Below, one piece after another: positions 1 through 5,800 of a DNA stretch of 6,024 nt. The stretch comes from Thermotoga sp. Its GTDB lineage: Bacteria; Thermotogota; Thermotogae; B3-G13. The position numbers were made by a program, and so were the translations under genes. The notes below the pieces were generated by a model that saw only the letters and a program-made list of their open reading frames with translations, had not been told where the DNA came from and made no database searches. The stretch covers positions 1 to 6,024 of the forward strand of contig QNAT01000086.1 in the NCBI GenBank assembly GCA_003641555.1, in the 5' to 3' direction. How positions within the stretch are numbered: position 1 is the first letter of the stretch; every line of letters begins with the position of its first letter.

Positions 1-261
1 AGATATGATATGAAAAAACCTAAGAAAGTAGATTTACCGGGAGATGCTTTGATAATCGATATCATAGTGGACACATTCAAAAATGAAAATCTTTTGAAAT
101 TCCATAAATCGCTTCCTCAAAATACCATTTATGTGATTTCCCACGATCCGTACGATAAAAAATTCTTTGAAGACAGGAACTATGCCATTACTTATTCTAT
201 GACTCCGGTTTCAATCGCAGCCATTTTCAGAAGAGTAAAGGAATTCTTGAGTGGATTTTAA
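1..261 (+). CDS. 3' end of a gene; possible degenerate receiver (response-regulator-like) domain
   Basis: This reading frame is open from the first base of the window to a TAA at 259-261. The ATG at 10 is probably internal, because the frame continues upstream and no Shine-Dalgarno site is visible in the few bases present. About 86 residues are seen. Their layout resembles the second half of a CheY-like receiver: a hydrophobic strand ending in Asp (ALIID), a later strand ending in Ser (TIYVIS), then YSMTPVSIAAIFRRVKEFL, which recalls the usual KPxxxxxLxxRVKxxL ending. The Lys normally found just before that Pro is Thr here, so any receiver would be non-canonical and perhaps not phosphorylated. 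The protein ends right after this helix, so no output domain follows; one could lie upstream, outside the window. It is separated from the transporter genes by about 200 bases. That the frame is coding is fairly secure; the fold assignment is inference. Confidence 0.6.
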   Translation, partial: RYDMKKPKKVDLPGDALIIDIIVDTFKNENLLKFHKSLPQNTIYVISHDPYDKKFFEDRNYAITYSMTPVSIAAIFRRVKEFLSGF

Positions 262-285
262 TTATTCCATTTGGGCATTTGATAT

Positions 286-352
286 GGTCTTTCAAAATAG
301 AGGGAATATCTAAGGATCGCATAGATTAATGCTTTGCAGATCTTGAAAGACC
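286..352 (+). promoter_or_regulatory. Nested inverted repeat in the leader of the sugar transporter operon (possible structured RNA)
   Basis: GGTCTTTCAA at 286-295 is perfectly complementary to TTGAAAGACC at 343-352. Inside, GATC (315-318) can pair with GATC (339-342), and GCAT (319-322) with ATGC (329-332) around a six-base loop, AGATTA. The result is a 10-bp basal stem, a 19-base bulge on the 5' side, a 6-base bulge on the 3' side and a short apical hairpin. No U-tract follows the closing arm, so it is not a typical intrinsic terminator. It lies 112 bases before the binding-protein start, where a cis-acting leader RNA or an operator could sit. I do not recognise a known riboswitch class. 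Confidence 0.35.
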
Positions 353-368
353 TCACATTTTAGCATGT

Positions 369-378
369 AGGAGGTGAT
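369..378 (+). other. Orphan Shine-Dalgarno sequence in the leader
   Basis: AGGAGGTGAT is a ten-base perfect complement to the usual 16S rRNA 3' end, yet no ATG, GTG or TTG lies 5-12 bases downstream. The only in-phase possibility is the GTG inside the motif itself (374-376), giving 19 codons up to a TAA at 431-433, which is implausible because it would have no Shine-Dalgarno site of its own. The same eight bases (AGGAGGTG) recur at 448-455, where they do serve a gene. It could be a relic of a lost small gene or a ribosome standby site. Confidence 0.3.
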
Positions 379-447
379 AGACAAGGTACAAGGGCAAGAT
401 TTATCTCGAGGTATGAACTCGGATTTTGTGTAATCCAACTTAAATTC

Positions 448-455
448 AGGAGGTG
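448..455 (+). promoter_or_regulatory. Shine-Dalgarno site that fixes the solute-binding protein start
   Basis: AGGAGGTG ends eight bases before the ATG at 464. The longer in-frame alternative, GTG at 455-457, overlaps the Shine-Dalgarno sequence itself and would add only three residues (M-F-C), so ATG 464 is the start to use. Confidence 0.85.
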
Positions 456-463
456 TGTTTTGC

Positions 464-1732
464 ATGAAGAAATTTAGTGATGTGAGAAAGTTTTCGAGTG
501 TTATGATATTGTTGTTAACTGTTGTTCTCTTGTCAAGTATGGTATTTGCCACAACAACTATAACGTTTTGGACAATGTCCTTGAAACCGAAATTCACGAA
601 CTACATAACCAGTCTTGTAAATGGCTATGAGAAACTGCATCCCGATGTGAAAGTTATATGGGAAGACATACCCTGGAACGTTGAGCAGCAAAAACTTCTG
701 GGTGCAATTGCGTCTGGAAAGGTTCCAGATGTGGTCAACTTGAACGCAGATTGGACTCTTGATTTTGCAAGACGCGGGGCTCTTTTACCGCTCAACAATC
801 TTCTCCCCCAGGATGTGCTGAGTGATTACTTCTTAACTATGCTCAAGGCAACTTCGATCGATGGAAAGTATTACTCTTTACCCTGGTACGTGGCACCGGA
901 TGTGACTTTCTACAACAAAAAGATTTTTGACAAGGCCGGACTCGATCCTAATCAACCTCCAAAAACCTGGGACGAAGCAATAATAGACTCAATAATAATT
1001 AAAGAAAAGACAGGGATCTACGGTATGATGCCTACTATACTTCAATCATCGACTCCTCCTTCCTTTTTTGGCGATTACCCACTCCTTTCTAAAGATGGAA
1101 AGAGGGCTATATTCAATGGACCAGAATACGTACACGTTTTGACTAAGTGGGCAGCGCTTTACAAGCTCGGATACCTTCCGAAAGAGGTACTTGGAAAAGG
1201 TGCATGGACAAAATCGACTGAGCTGTACGGTTCTGGACAACTTGCAATGCTCATAACTGGTCCACAATTCGCAGATAGAGTGAAGTGGAATAGCCCGGAT
1301 ATTTACAAGGTTTCCGATGTTGCACCAGTTCCACTGGGTCCTTCTAAAACTTTTGGAGCCGCAATTCAAGACCTTGTTATAGTGAAAGGAAGTAAGTATC
1401 CAGAGGTGGCTGCCAATTTTGCTGCCTATGTAACTAACGCCGAAAATGAAATAGCATTTGATAAAATGGTTACTATATTCCCAACACGAGCATCTGCTCT
1501 AAAGGATCCGTTCTTCAGCAAACTCGATGGGACTCTTCCTACAAAAATAAGAGTAACAGCAGCCAAAGAACTAAGCCACGTTACATACGTAATTTACAGA
1601 ATCCCAAATCCTCATGAATTATTCCAGGCTTTGAATGATGCCGTCTCAGCCGCGTTCCTTGGTGTAAAAACTCCTCAAAAAGCACTTGACGATGCAGCTG
1701 CTGTTTGGAACAAGGCTCTATCTGGAAAATGA
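464..1732 (+). CDS. Extracellular sugar-binding protein, family 1, of a CUT1-type ABC importer
   Basis: The product is a 422-residue secreted solute-binding protein that captures a carbohydrate outside the membrane and delivers it to the two permeases encoded just downstream. Residues 1-29 form a classic signal peptide: basic start (MKK), hydrophobic core at 13-23, and a V-F-A site suggesting cleavage after Ala29. No lipobox Cys follows, so it is not an obvious lipoprotein. Family-1 signatures are clear: GKVPDVV at 85-91, GKYYSLPWYVAP at 134-145, FYNKKIFDKAGL at 149-160 followed by PPKTWDEA at 165-172, GSGQLAMLITGP at 256-267, VPLGP near 289-293 and FPTRASA at 339-345. Length is normal for the family (about 400-440). 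It is first in the operon; the next gene begins 48 bases after its stop. The substrate cannot be read from the sequence; maltose-type or other plant oligosaccharides are both possible. Family assignment is secure. Confidence 0.95.
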   Translation: MKKFSDVRKFSSVMILLLTVVLLSSMVFATTTITFWTMSLKPKFTNYITSLVNGYEKLHPDVKVIWEDIPWNVEQQKLLGAIASGKVPDVVNLNADWTLDFARRGALLPLNNLLPQDVLSDYFLTMLKATSIDGKYYSLPWYVAPDVTFYNKKIFDKAGLDPNQPPKTWDEAIIDSIIIKEKTGIYGMMPTILQSSTPPSFFGDYPLLSKDGKRAIFNGPEYVHVLTKWAALYKLGYLPKEVLGKGAWTKSTELYGSGQLAMLITGPQFADRVKWNSPDIYKVSDVAPVPLGPSKTFGAAIQDLVIVKGSKYPEVAANFAAYVTNAENEIAFDKMVTIFPTRASALKDPFFSKLDGTLPTKIRVTAAKELSHVTYVIYRIPNPHELFQALNDAVSAAFLGVKTPQKALDDAAAVWNKALSGK

Positions 1733-1780
1733 TCTTTTATTTATTTTTAGTATAATGTTTTTAGAAAAGGAGAAGATATC

Positions 1781-2683
1781 TTGGCTAAAAATTTTCATCG
1801 CGGGTTAAGGATAAAACAGACGATCATAGCTTACATTTTTCTGGCAATTCCCGCAATTATATTAGGGATTTTCACTTATTATCCCATGATATTGGGTGTG
1901 GTCTTATCTTTTTTCAGATACGATTTTATAAACCCGATGAAGATGGTTGGCTTTTCTAATTATGCTAAAGTATTCGGCAACTGGCAATTTTTGAATGCCA
2001 TGAAGAATAGTTTTTTGTATCTTTTGGTCGTTCCTCCTCTGCAACTCTTATCGATCATTATGGCGATTTTAGTTAATCGTCAAATGAAGGGAATAAACGT
2101 TTTCAGAACTCTTTACTTCATTCCGGTCATAACTTCTATGACTGTTGTTGCACTTTCCTGGAATTGGATGTTCGCTCAAAAGGGAATTCTTAATTACATT
2201 TTGATGGGATTACATTTCACATCCCAGCCCATTGGATGGCTTACGGATCCTAAAATAGCCCTCTTTTCCATTATGTTCGTTACCATGTGGAAAGGTCTGG
2301 GGTATTACATGATGATATATCTCGCTGGCTTGCAAAGTATACCATTTAATCTAATAGAAGCAGCTATGATCGATGGTGCCAAACCTGCACAGGTGTTCTG
2401 GAAGATCACATTGCCCCTTTTAAAGCCCTACGCGATGTTTTGTTCTGTAGTTTCTACAATAGCTGCTCTGAACGTTTTCACAGAAATATACGTTATGACA
2501 GGTGGAGGGCCATATCATTCTACAGAAACAATGGGAGTGCTGATATATGAAAAGGCATTTGAAAACTTAAAGTTCGGGTATTCTTCGGCTCTGGCTGTAA
2601 TCTTAAGCCTTGTTCTTATAGTTGCCACAATGATGAACCTAAAGTTCTTTAAAGAAGGAGGGGTACAGAGTTATTATGGATAA
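1781..2683 (+). CDS. Sugar ABC transporter permease, MalF-like
   Basis: This is one half of the membrane channel of the importer, 300 residues long. The start is TTG at 1781, eight bases after AAGGAG at 1767-1772; the next Met (residue 36) already lies in the first membrane helix, so a later start would lose it. About six membrane segments are visible, near residues 14-44, 78-98, 110-131, 158-184, 216-240 and 266-288. The cytoplasmic EAA loop, which docks on the ATPase, is canonical: E193-A-A followed by I-D-G199-A and, ten residues after the Gly, I209-T-L-P212. The periplasmic-side motif MTGGGPYHSTE at 239-249 is typical of MalF/UgpA-type permeases. The protein lacks the long N-terminal extension of E. 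coli MalF and has the common compact form. Its last eight bases overlap the next gene, supporting co-transcription and coupled translation. Confidence 0.94.
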   Translation: MAKNFHRGLRIKQTIIAYIFLAIPAIILGIFTYYPMILGVVLSFFRYDFINPMKMVGFSNYAKVFGNWQFLNAMKNSFLYLLVVPPLQLLSIIMAILVNRQMKGINVFRTLYFIPVITSMTVVALSWNWMFAQKGILNYILMGLHFTSQPIGWLTDPKIALFSIMFVTMWKGLGYYMMIYLAGLQSIPFNLIEAAMIDGAKPAQVFWKITLPLLKPYAMFCSVVSTIAALNVFTEIYVMTGGGPYHSTETMGVLIYEKAFENLKFGYSSALAVILSLVLIVATMMNLKFFKEGGVQSYYG

Positions 2684-3503
2684 GCGCAAAAAAACCAATT
2701 ACGTATCCGTTATGACATTGATGATATTTTTTGCCATCATAACTACTTTCCCATATTACTGGACGCTGAAGACTTCTTTAGAAGTTTCTTCAAATGTGTA
2801 CAAGTTTCCACCAGATATAATACCCAATCCTGCCACGTTCAAAAATTACACGGTTGTATGGAATCAGCTTGGACTTGTAAGATACTATCTCAATTCGATA
2901 CTTCTAACCTCTGTAGGTGTGGTGGTGAATGTTTTTCTGGCAGCCATGGCGGCATATCCATTAGCTCGATTCAATTTCTATGGGAAGAAGATCGTTTTCT
3001 TTCTCATCTTGTTGCCACTTATGCTCCCATTTCAAGGAGGTTTGATAGTCAATTACCTAACGCTCAGAAATATGCACCTGCTCAACACTTACACAGGAGT
3101 TATCTTACCACTGGCAGTCAGTGCGTTTGGCATTTTTTTGTTCAGACAAGCCTATCTTGGAATACCAAAGGATTTTGAGGATGCCGCTCGAATAGATGGG
3201 GCAGGCGAATTTTACATATGGCTTCGCATTATGACACCGCTGATATCTCCCACTATATCGGCATTTGCCATCCTTCAAGCCATAACGTGGTGGGACATTT
3301 TCTTATGGCCATTGATCGTTTTGAGTGATTCCCAAAAATATCCTTTGGCTGTTGCTTTGATGTATTTGAACAGCACATTCCAAACGAACTTCAAATACAC
3401 CGCCGCTGGCATGATCCTCGCAACGCTACCATTGATAATTGCCTTCCTTTTTATGCAAAGATTCTTCATAAAAGGTCTTACTGCAGGAGGAGTGAAGTAT
3501 TGA
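2676..3503 (+). CDS. Sugar ABC transporter permease, MalG-like
   Basis: This is the second half of the importer channel, 275 residues long. It starts at ATG 2676 inside the end of the previous gene. The nearest Shine-Dalgarno sequence (AAGGAGGGG, about 2655-2663) sits roughly 12-14 bases upstream, a little far, so coupling through the 8-base overlap may help initiation. Six membrane segments are seen, near residues 12-30, 70-96, 104-124, 138-158, 190-214 and 243-263. The EAA loop reads D169-A-A-R-I-D-G175-A, with Asp in place of the usual Glu, then I185-M-T-P188 with Thr in place of the usual Leu: conservative deviations in a loop that should still contact the ATPase. The end, FFIKGLTAGGVKY, is the standard MalG-type C-terminus. 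No ATPase gene follows, so one encoded elsewhere is presumed. Confidence 0.94.
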   Translation: MDKRKKTNYVSVMTLMIFFAIITTFPYYWTLKTSLEVSSNVYKFPPDIIPNPATFKNYTVVWNQLGLVRYYLNSILLTSVGVVVNVFLAAMAAYPLARFNFYGKKIVFFLILLPLMLPFQGGLIVNYLTLRNMHLLNTYTGVILPLAVSAFGIFLFRQAYLGIPKDFEDAARIDGAGEFYIWLRIMTPLISPTISAFAILQAITWWDIFLWPLIVLSDSQKYPLAVALMYLNSTFQTNFKYTAAGMILATLPLIIAFLFMQRFFIKGLTAGGVKY

Positions 3504-3588
3504 GTTAAAGGCCCTTTTGAGAAGGGAAAGGAATAACGTTTGGGAATTTGTCGATTTTGTCAAAAATAATGAATATTTGCTGAGATGA
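3499..3588 (+). pseudogene. Possible remnant of a further cistron after the MalG-like gene
   Basis: AGGAGG at 3485-3490, inside the end of the permease gene, is followed by TTGA at 3500-3503, where a TTG start would overlap the permease stop. That TTG frame ends at once (TTG AGT TAA). One frame over, the sequence from 3499 runs open for 29 codons and reads like protein: ELKALLRRERNN, VWEFVDFVKNN, EYLLR, then TGA at 3586-3588. A one-base indel near the start plus a premature stop would explain this. After the stop the same frame is open again from 3589 to 3726. I do not recognise the family. Chance openness in AT-rich DNA is a real alternative. Confidence 0.22.
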
Positions 3589-3779
3589 TTTCGAAGTTTT
3601 ACTGAATTTTTGAAAAAGTGCAGACAAACTTTATGGGTTTATCCTCTTTTTGGTTTCTATCTGGGATTTAAGAGTTACAGAAAATACTTGACACAACCGC
3701 CTTGGTCTTTTCTCTGGTTTGTTTGATTTGTATCAAGACAAAGGAAATGAACATAATAGGGGTATTTAAAAACAGAATG

Positions 3780-3911
3780 TTATAATACGATCGTTTCAAA
3801 AAATAAGATACTTTGTCTTACACTATACATACACAAAAATCCAATCTTTCTGGAAACAAGCCCGATTGCTGTAATGAGAAAATAAATTATTACTTTATAT
3901 GTTACATTCAT
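3780..3911 (-). pseudogene. N-terminal fragment resembling a DUF2809 membrane protein
   Basis: Reading leftwards from ATG at 3911-3909, 43 codons run to a TAA at 3782-3780. A GAGG sequence lies about nine bases before the ATG. The product begins with a hydrophobic stretch (residues 5-18) followed by A-I-G-L-V-S-R-K. As I recall the family, DUF2809 proteins start with one membrane helix, then a G-L-x-S-R-K motif, then Y-x-G-D-x-L-W. Here the Y-S is followed by V-R-Q instead of G-D; in another frame the next codons give D-K-V-S-Y-F, as if an indel had shifted the frame. The rest of a roughly 125-residue DUF2809 protein is not recognisable. It lies on the same strand as pckA, about 150 bases after its stop. 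It could instead be an intact 43-residue membrane peptide or a chance frame. Confidence 0.35.
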
Positions 3912-3970
3912 CTTTTACTTCCTCGCTAATACCTCCCTCGAGTTACTCAACAAGGCTTTATGATAACGCA

Positions 3971-3991
3971 AATTGTACATTATCCACAATT
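3971..3991. promoter_or_regulatory. 21-bp palindrome with lac-operator-like arms, overlapping a consensus DnaA box
   Basis: AATTGT (3971-3976) and ACAATT (3986-3991) are perfect inverted repeats separated by nine bases. The arms and spacing are the same as in the E. coli lac operator. TTATCCACA at 3980-3988 also matches the classical DnaA box exactly. Only one such box is present, so this is not an origin. The site lies between the pckA stop and the DUF2809-like remnant. Regulatory use is inference, and arms this AT-rich can arise by chance. Confidence 0.25.
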
Positions 3992-4063
3992 AATATGGCT
4001 GGATAAAAACGTTCGATGCCTTTGTCACACCAACTTTTGAACAGTATCTGACCCCAATTTTAC

Positions 4064-5647
4064 TTATTTTGGCCCGACATTGTAAATTTCTTCAGGCACG
4101 CGGTCTGCGAATTTCTCAAAATTCTTTCCGAGTTCTTTCGAAAGTTTTTTTGCAACTTCCTCATATGTTGATTTCCCATTCCATACTTTATCAGGAAATA
4201 AAATATCTTTTGGTACATCTGATCCTGGTATCCCTTCTGGAATGGACAAGTTAAGGTATGGTTCCTTAATAAAATGTACATTTTTTAACCGCCCATTTAA
4301 AGCAGCTCTTATCATTTGTCTTGTATAGCGAAGCTTTATTCGTGAGCCAATACCAAATGGACCCCCACTCCAGCCTGTATTTATAAGATAAACATCCGTA
4401 TTGTATTTCTCAATTTTCTCCCCGAGCATTTTAGCATATTCTACCGGATGTCTCATCATAAAAGGTGCGCCAAAACAAGCGGAGAATGTGGGAATAGGTT
4501 CAACTACTCCTGTTTCGGTGCCTGCCACTTTTGCTGTATACCCACTTATGAAATAATACATCGCCTGTTCTTTTGTTAGCCTGGATATCGGTGGCAAAAC
4601 ACCAAAGGCATCTGCTGAAAGGAAGAAGATCGTAGAAGGGGGTGAGCCTACTGCGTCGAGTTTTGCATTTGGGATATAAGCAAGCGGAATTGCAGCCCTT
4701 GTATTTTCTGTATATTTCTTACTTGAAAAATCTGGTTCCCTATTTTCATTTACATCCACATTTTCCATTATCACGCCGAATTTTATCGCATTGTATATTT
4801 CGGGAGCATTGTCTGGCGTAATTCCAATTACTTTTGCATAACATCCACCTTCGATATTAAAAATCCCATGGTCACTCCAGCCATGCTCATCATCTCCTAT
4901 TAAAATCCTTTCTGGATCGGTAGAAAGTGTCGTTTTGCCTGTTCCTGAGAGTCCGAAGAAAAGGGCTGTTTTATTGTCTTTACCTGTATTTGCTGAGCAG
5001 TGCATAGGAAATACGTTTTTCTCTGGCAAAAGAAAGTTCATCACTGAGAAAACTACTTTCTTAACTTCTCCACCGTATCTGCTTCCCATTACAATGGCTA
5101 TTTTCTTTTCTAAATTAAATATTATAGCTACATTTGAGTGTACACCATCAATTTCTGGCACAGCTTTACAAGAAGGGACAGCTATGATAGTGAGATCTGG
5201 GTTATCCCAAATAGAAGGATCCCTTCCTCTACCAGAAACAAACACATTTTCAGATAGAAGTGCTGTTGATGCAAGATCTGTAATTACTCTAAGTGAAAGT
5301 GCATACCTCAGGTCATGTCCTGCAAAACCATCAAAGATAAATACATCTTTCCCATAGAGATAGGAAGTTGCTCTGATGTAGATCCTGTTAAAAACTTCCT
5401 TTGAGGTAGGCATATTGATGTCGTTCCAATCTACTTTGTCGTGAATGGAGGCTTGATCAACGATAAACCTGTCTTTTGGGGAACGCCCTGTATTCTCTCC
5501 GGTGAGAACATTAAATGCACCCGAGTTTGTAAAAAAACCCTCCTTGTTTTTGGCAGATTTTTCTGCAAGTTCTGTTCTGGTAAGGTTATGATAAACATTT
5601 TTGACATTTGTGATACCAAAATCTTTGAGGTTATAGTCTTTTTGCAT
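4064..5647 (-). CDS. pckA: Phosphoenolpyruvate carboxykinase (ATP), EC 4.1.1.49
   Basis: This cytoplasmic enzyme interconverts oxaloacetate + ATP with phosphoenolpyruvate + CO2 + ADP. It serves gluconeogenesis, or in some fermenters runs in the carboxylating direction to make ATP. The 527 residues match the usual length (E. coli about 540), and all hallmark motifs are intact: NTGRSPKDRF at 52-61 with substrate-binding Arg55; RYGGEVKK at 190-197 with Tyr191 and the metal-ligand Lys; MHCSAN at 215-220 with the metal-ligand His216; P-loop GLSGTGKTT at 232-240; kinase-2 loop IGDDEHGWSDHG at 250-261 with metal-binding Asp251/Asp252; ENTRAAIPLAYIPNA at 314-328 with Arg317; and NTGWSGGPFGIG at 423-434. 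The start is ATG at 5647-5645, eight bases after AAAGGAG (5662-5656 on the - strand). It is transcribed alone from its own promoter and converges on the sugar operon. The identification is secure. Confidence 0.98.
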   Translation of the reverse strand: MQKDYNLKDFGITNVKNVYHNLTRTELAEKSAKNKEGFFTNSGAFNVLTGENTGRSPKDRFIVDQASIHDKVDWNDINMPTSKEVFNRIYIRATSYLYGKDVFIFDGFAGHDLRYALSLRVITDLASTALLSENVFVSGRGRDPSIWDNPDLTIIAVPSCKAVPEIDGVHSNVAIIFNLEKKIAIVMGSRYGGEVKKVVFSVMNFLLPEKNVFPMHCSANTGKDNKTALFFGLSGTGKTTLSTDPERILIGDDEHGWSDHGIFNIEGGCYAKVIGITPDNAPEIYNAIKFGVIMENVDVNENREPDFSSKKYTENTRAAIPLAYIPNAKLDAVGSPPSTIFFLSADAFGVLPPISRLTKEQAMYYFISGYTAKVAGTETGVVEPIPTFSACFGAPFMMRHPVEYAKMLGEKIEKYNTDVYLINTGWSGGPFGIGSRIKLRYTRQMIRAALNGRLKNVHFIKEPYLNLSIPEGIPGSDVPKDILFPDKVWNGKSTYEEVAKKLSKELGKNFEKFADRVPEEIYNVGPK

Positions 5648-5671
5648 TTTTGGATCTCCTTTCTCGTCTAT

Positions 5672-5712
5672 TTGTCAATAAAATTCTACTACTTTGCTGC
5701 TTTTTGTCAATA
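5672..5712. repeat. Two identical 9-bp direct repeats over the pckA promoter (candidate operator)
   Basis: TTGTCAATA occurs at 5672-5680 and again at 5704-5712, starting 32 bp apart, which is close to three helical turns. On the transcribed strand the upstream copy contains the -35 box, and the downstream copy covers the expected transcription start and itself contains a second TTGACA. That placement would suit a repressor binding the same helix face twice. Alternatively, the second copy could be a spare -35 box without a matching -10. Confidence 0.4.
5683..5710 (-). promoter_or_regulatory. Sigma-A-type promoter of pckA
   Basis: On the - strand, TTGACA (5710-5705) is a perfect -35 box, followed by a 16-base spacer and TAGAAT (5688-5683), a 5/6 match to the -10 box. 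Transcription would begin near 5676, giving a leader of about 30 bases before the ATG, with the Shine-Dalgarno sequence inside it. No other gene between this promoter and pckA could use it. Confidence 0.75.
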
Positions 5713-5740
5713 GGGCGAATTGCATCACGAAATTTTCATT

Positions 5741-5800
5741 AGCCACGAACTAACCCGAATGACTACGAATAAAAGAGAAATAGTCGGGTCAGCCACAGAG
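5741..5800. repeat. Short dispersed-repeat-like units (CACGAA / CACAGAG type)
   Basis: AGCCAC occurs at 5741-5746 and again at 5791-5796. The first copy opens a run of degenerate units (CACGAAC, CCCGAAT, TACGAAT at 5744-5770); the second is followed by ACAGAGAAAACA. From memory, runs of CACGAATTA-like and CACAGAGA-like units are scattered between genes in many unrelated bacterial genomes. That parallel is recollection, not a search result. These are intergenic and have no coding potential. Confidence 0.35.
5753..5789. repeat. Imperfect stem-loop upstream of pckA
   Basis: ACCCG (5753-5757) can pair with CGGGT (5785-5789), and ACTA (5762-5765) with TAGT (5781-5784). This gives nine base pairs with a four-base bulge and a 15-base AT-rich loop. 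No U-tract follows on either strand, so terminator function is not supported. It lies within the short-repeat stretch and may simply be part of that repeat. Confidence 0.3.

Larger units (their letters stand above)
3504..4063. other. 560-base spacer between the convergent sugar operon and pckA, without an intact gene
   Basis: No normal-sized gene, tRNA or insertion sequence is apparent. It contains the possible cistron remnant on the + strand (3499-3588), a short DUF2809-like remnant on the - strand (3780-3911), and a palindrome at 3971-3991. A small hairpin just after the permease stop (CCCTT 3512-3516 with AAGGG 3522-3526) lacks a U-tract, and no convincing intrinsic terminator was found for either flanking gene. 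Many short reading frames interrupted by stops suggest genes in decay. Confidence 0.6.

Noticed and set aside
421..436. GGATT/AATCC hairpin in the binding-protein leader, as an attenuator
   Set aside because: Five AT-rich pairs with a six-base loop are too weak and have no U-tract; this is likely incidental.
1751..1756. TATAAT between the binding-protein and MalF-like genes, as an internal promoter
   Set aside because: It matches the -10 box perfectly, but no -35-like sequence lies 16-18 bases upstream and there is no extended TG. The start would fall almost on the Shine-Dalgarno site.
3512..3526. CCCTT/AAGGG hairpin after the MalG-like gene, as an operon terminator
   Set aside because: The stem is only five pairs and is followed by AAAGGAATAA, not a U-tract. 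It also lies within the possible cistron remnant.
3688..3693. TTGACA as a promoter -35 box on the + strand
   Set aside because: No acceptable -10 box lies 15-19 bases downstream.
3672..3785. + strand frame of 37 codons (ELQKILDTTALVF...), as a gene fragment
   Set aside because: It has no start site, no recognised motif and lies opposite or beside other short open stretches; in AT-rich spacer DNA this is within chance.
4018..4060. Terminator or IS end just after pckA (GTTC...GAAC pairing, TCTGACCCCAATTT)
   Set aside because: The pairing is only four bases around a long loop. The CTGACCCC string vaguely recalls sequences beside some transposase genes, but no terminal repeat or transposase is present.
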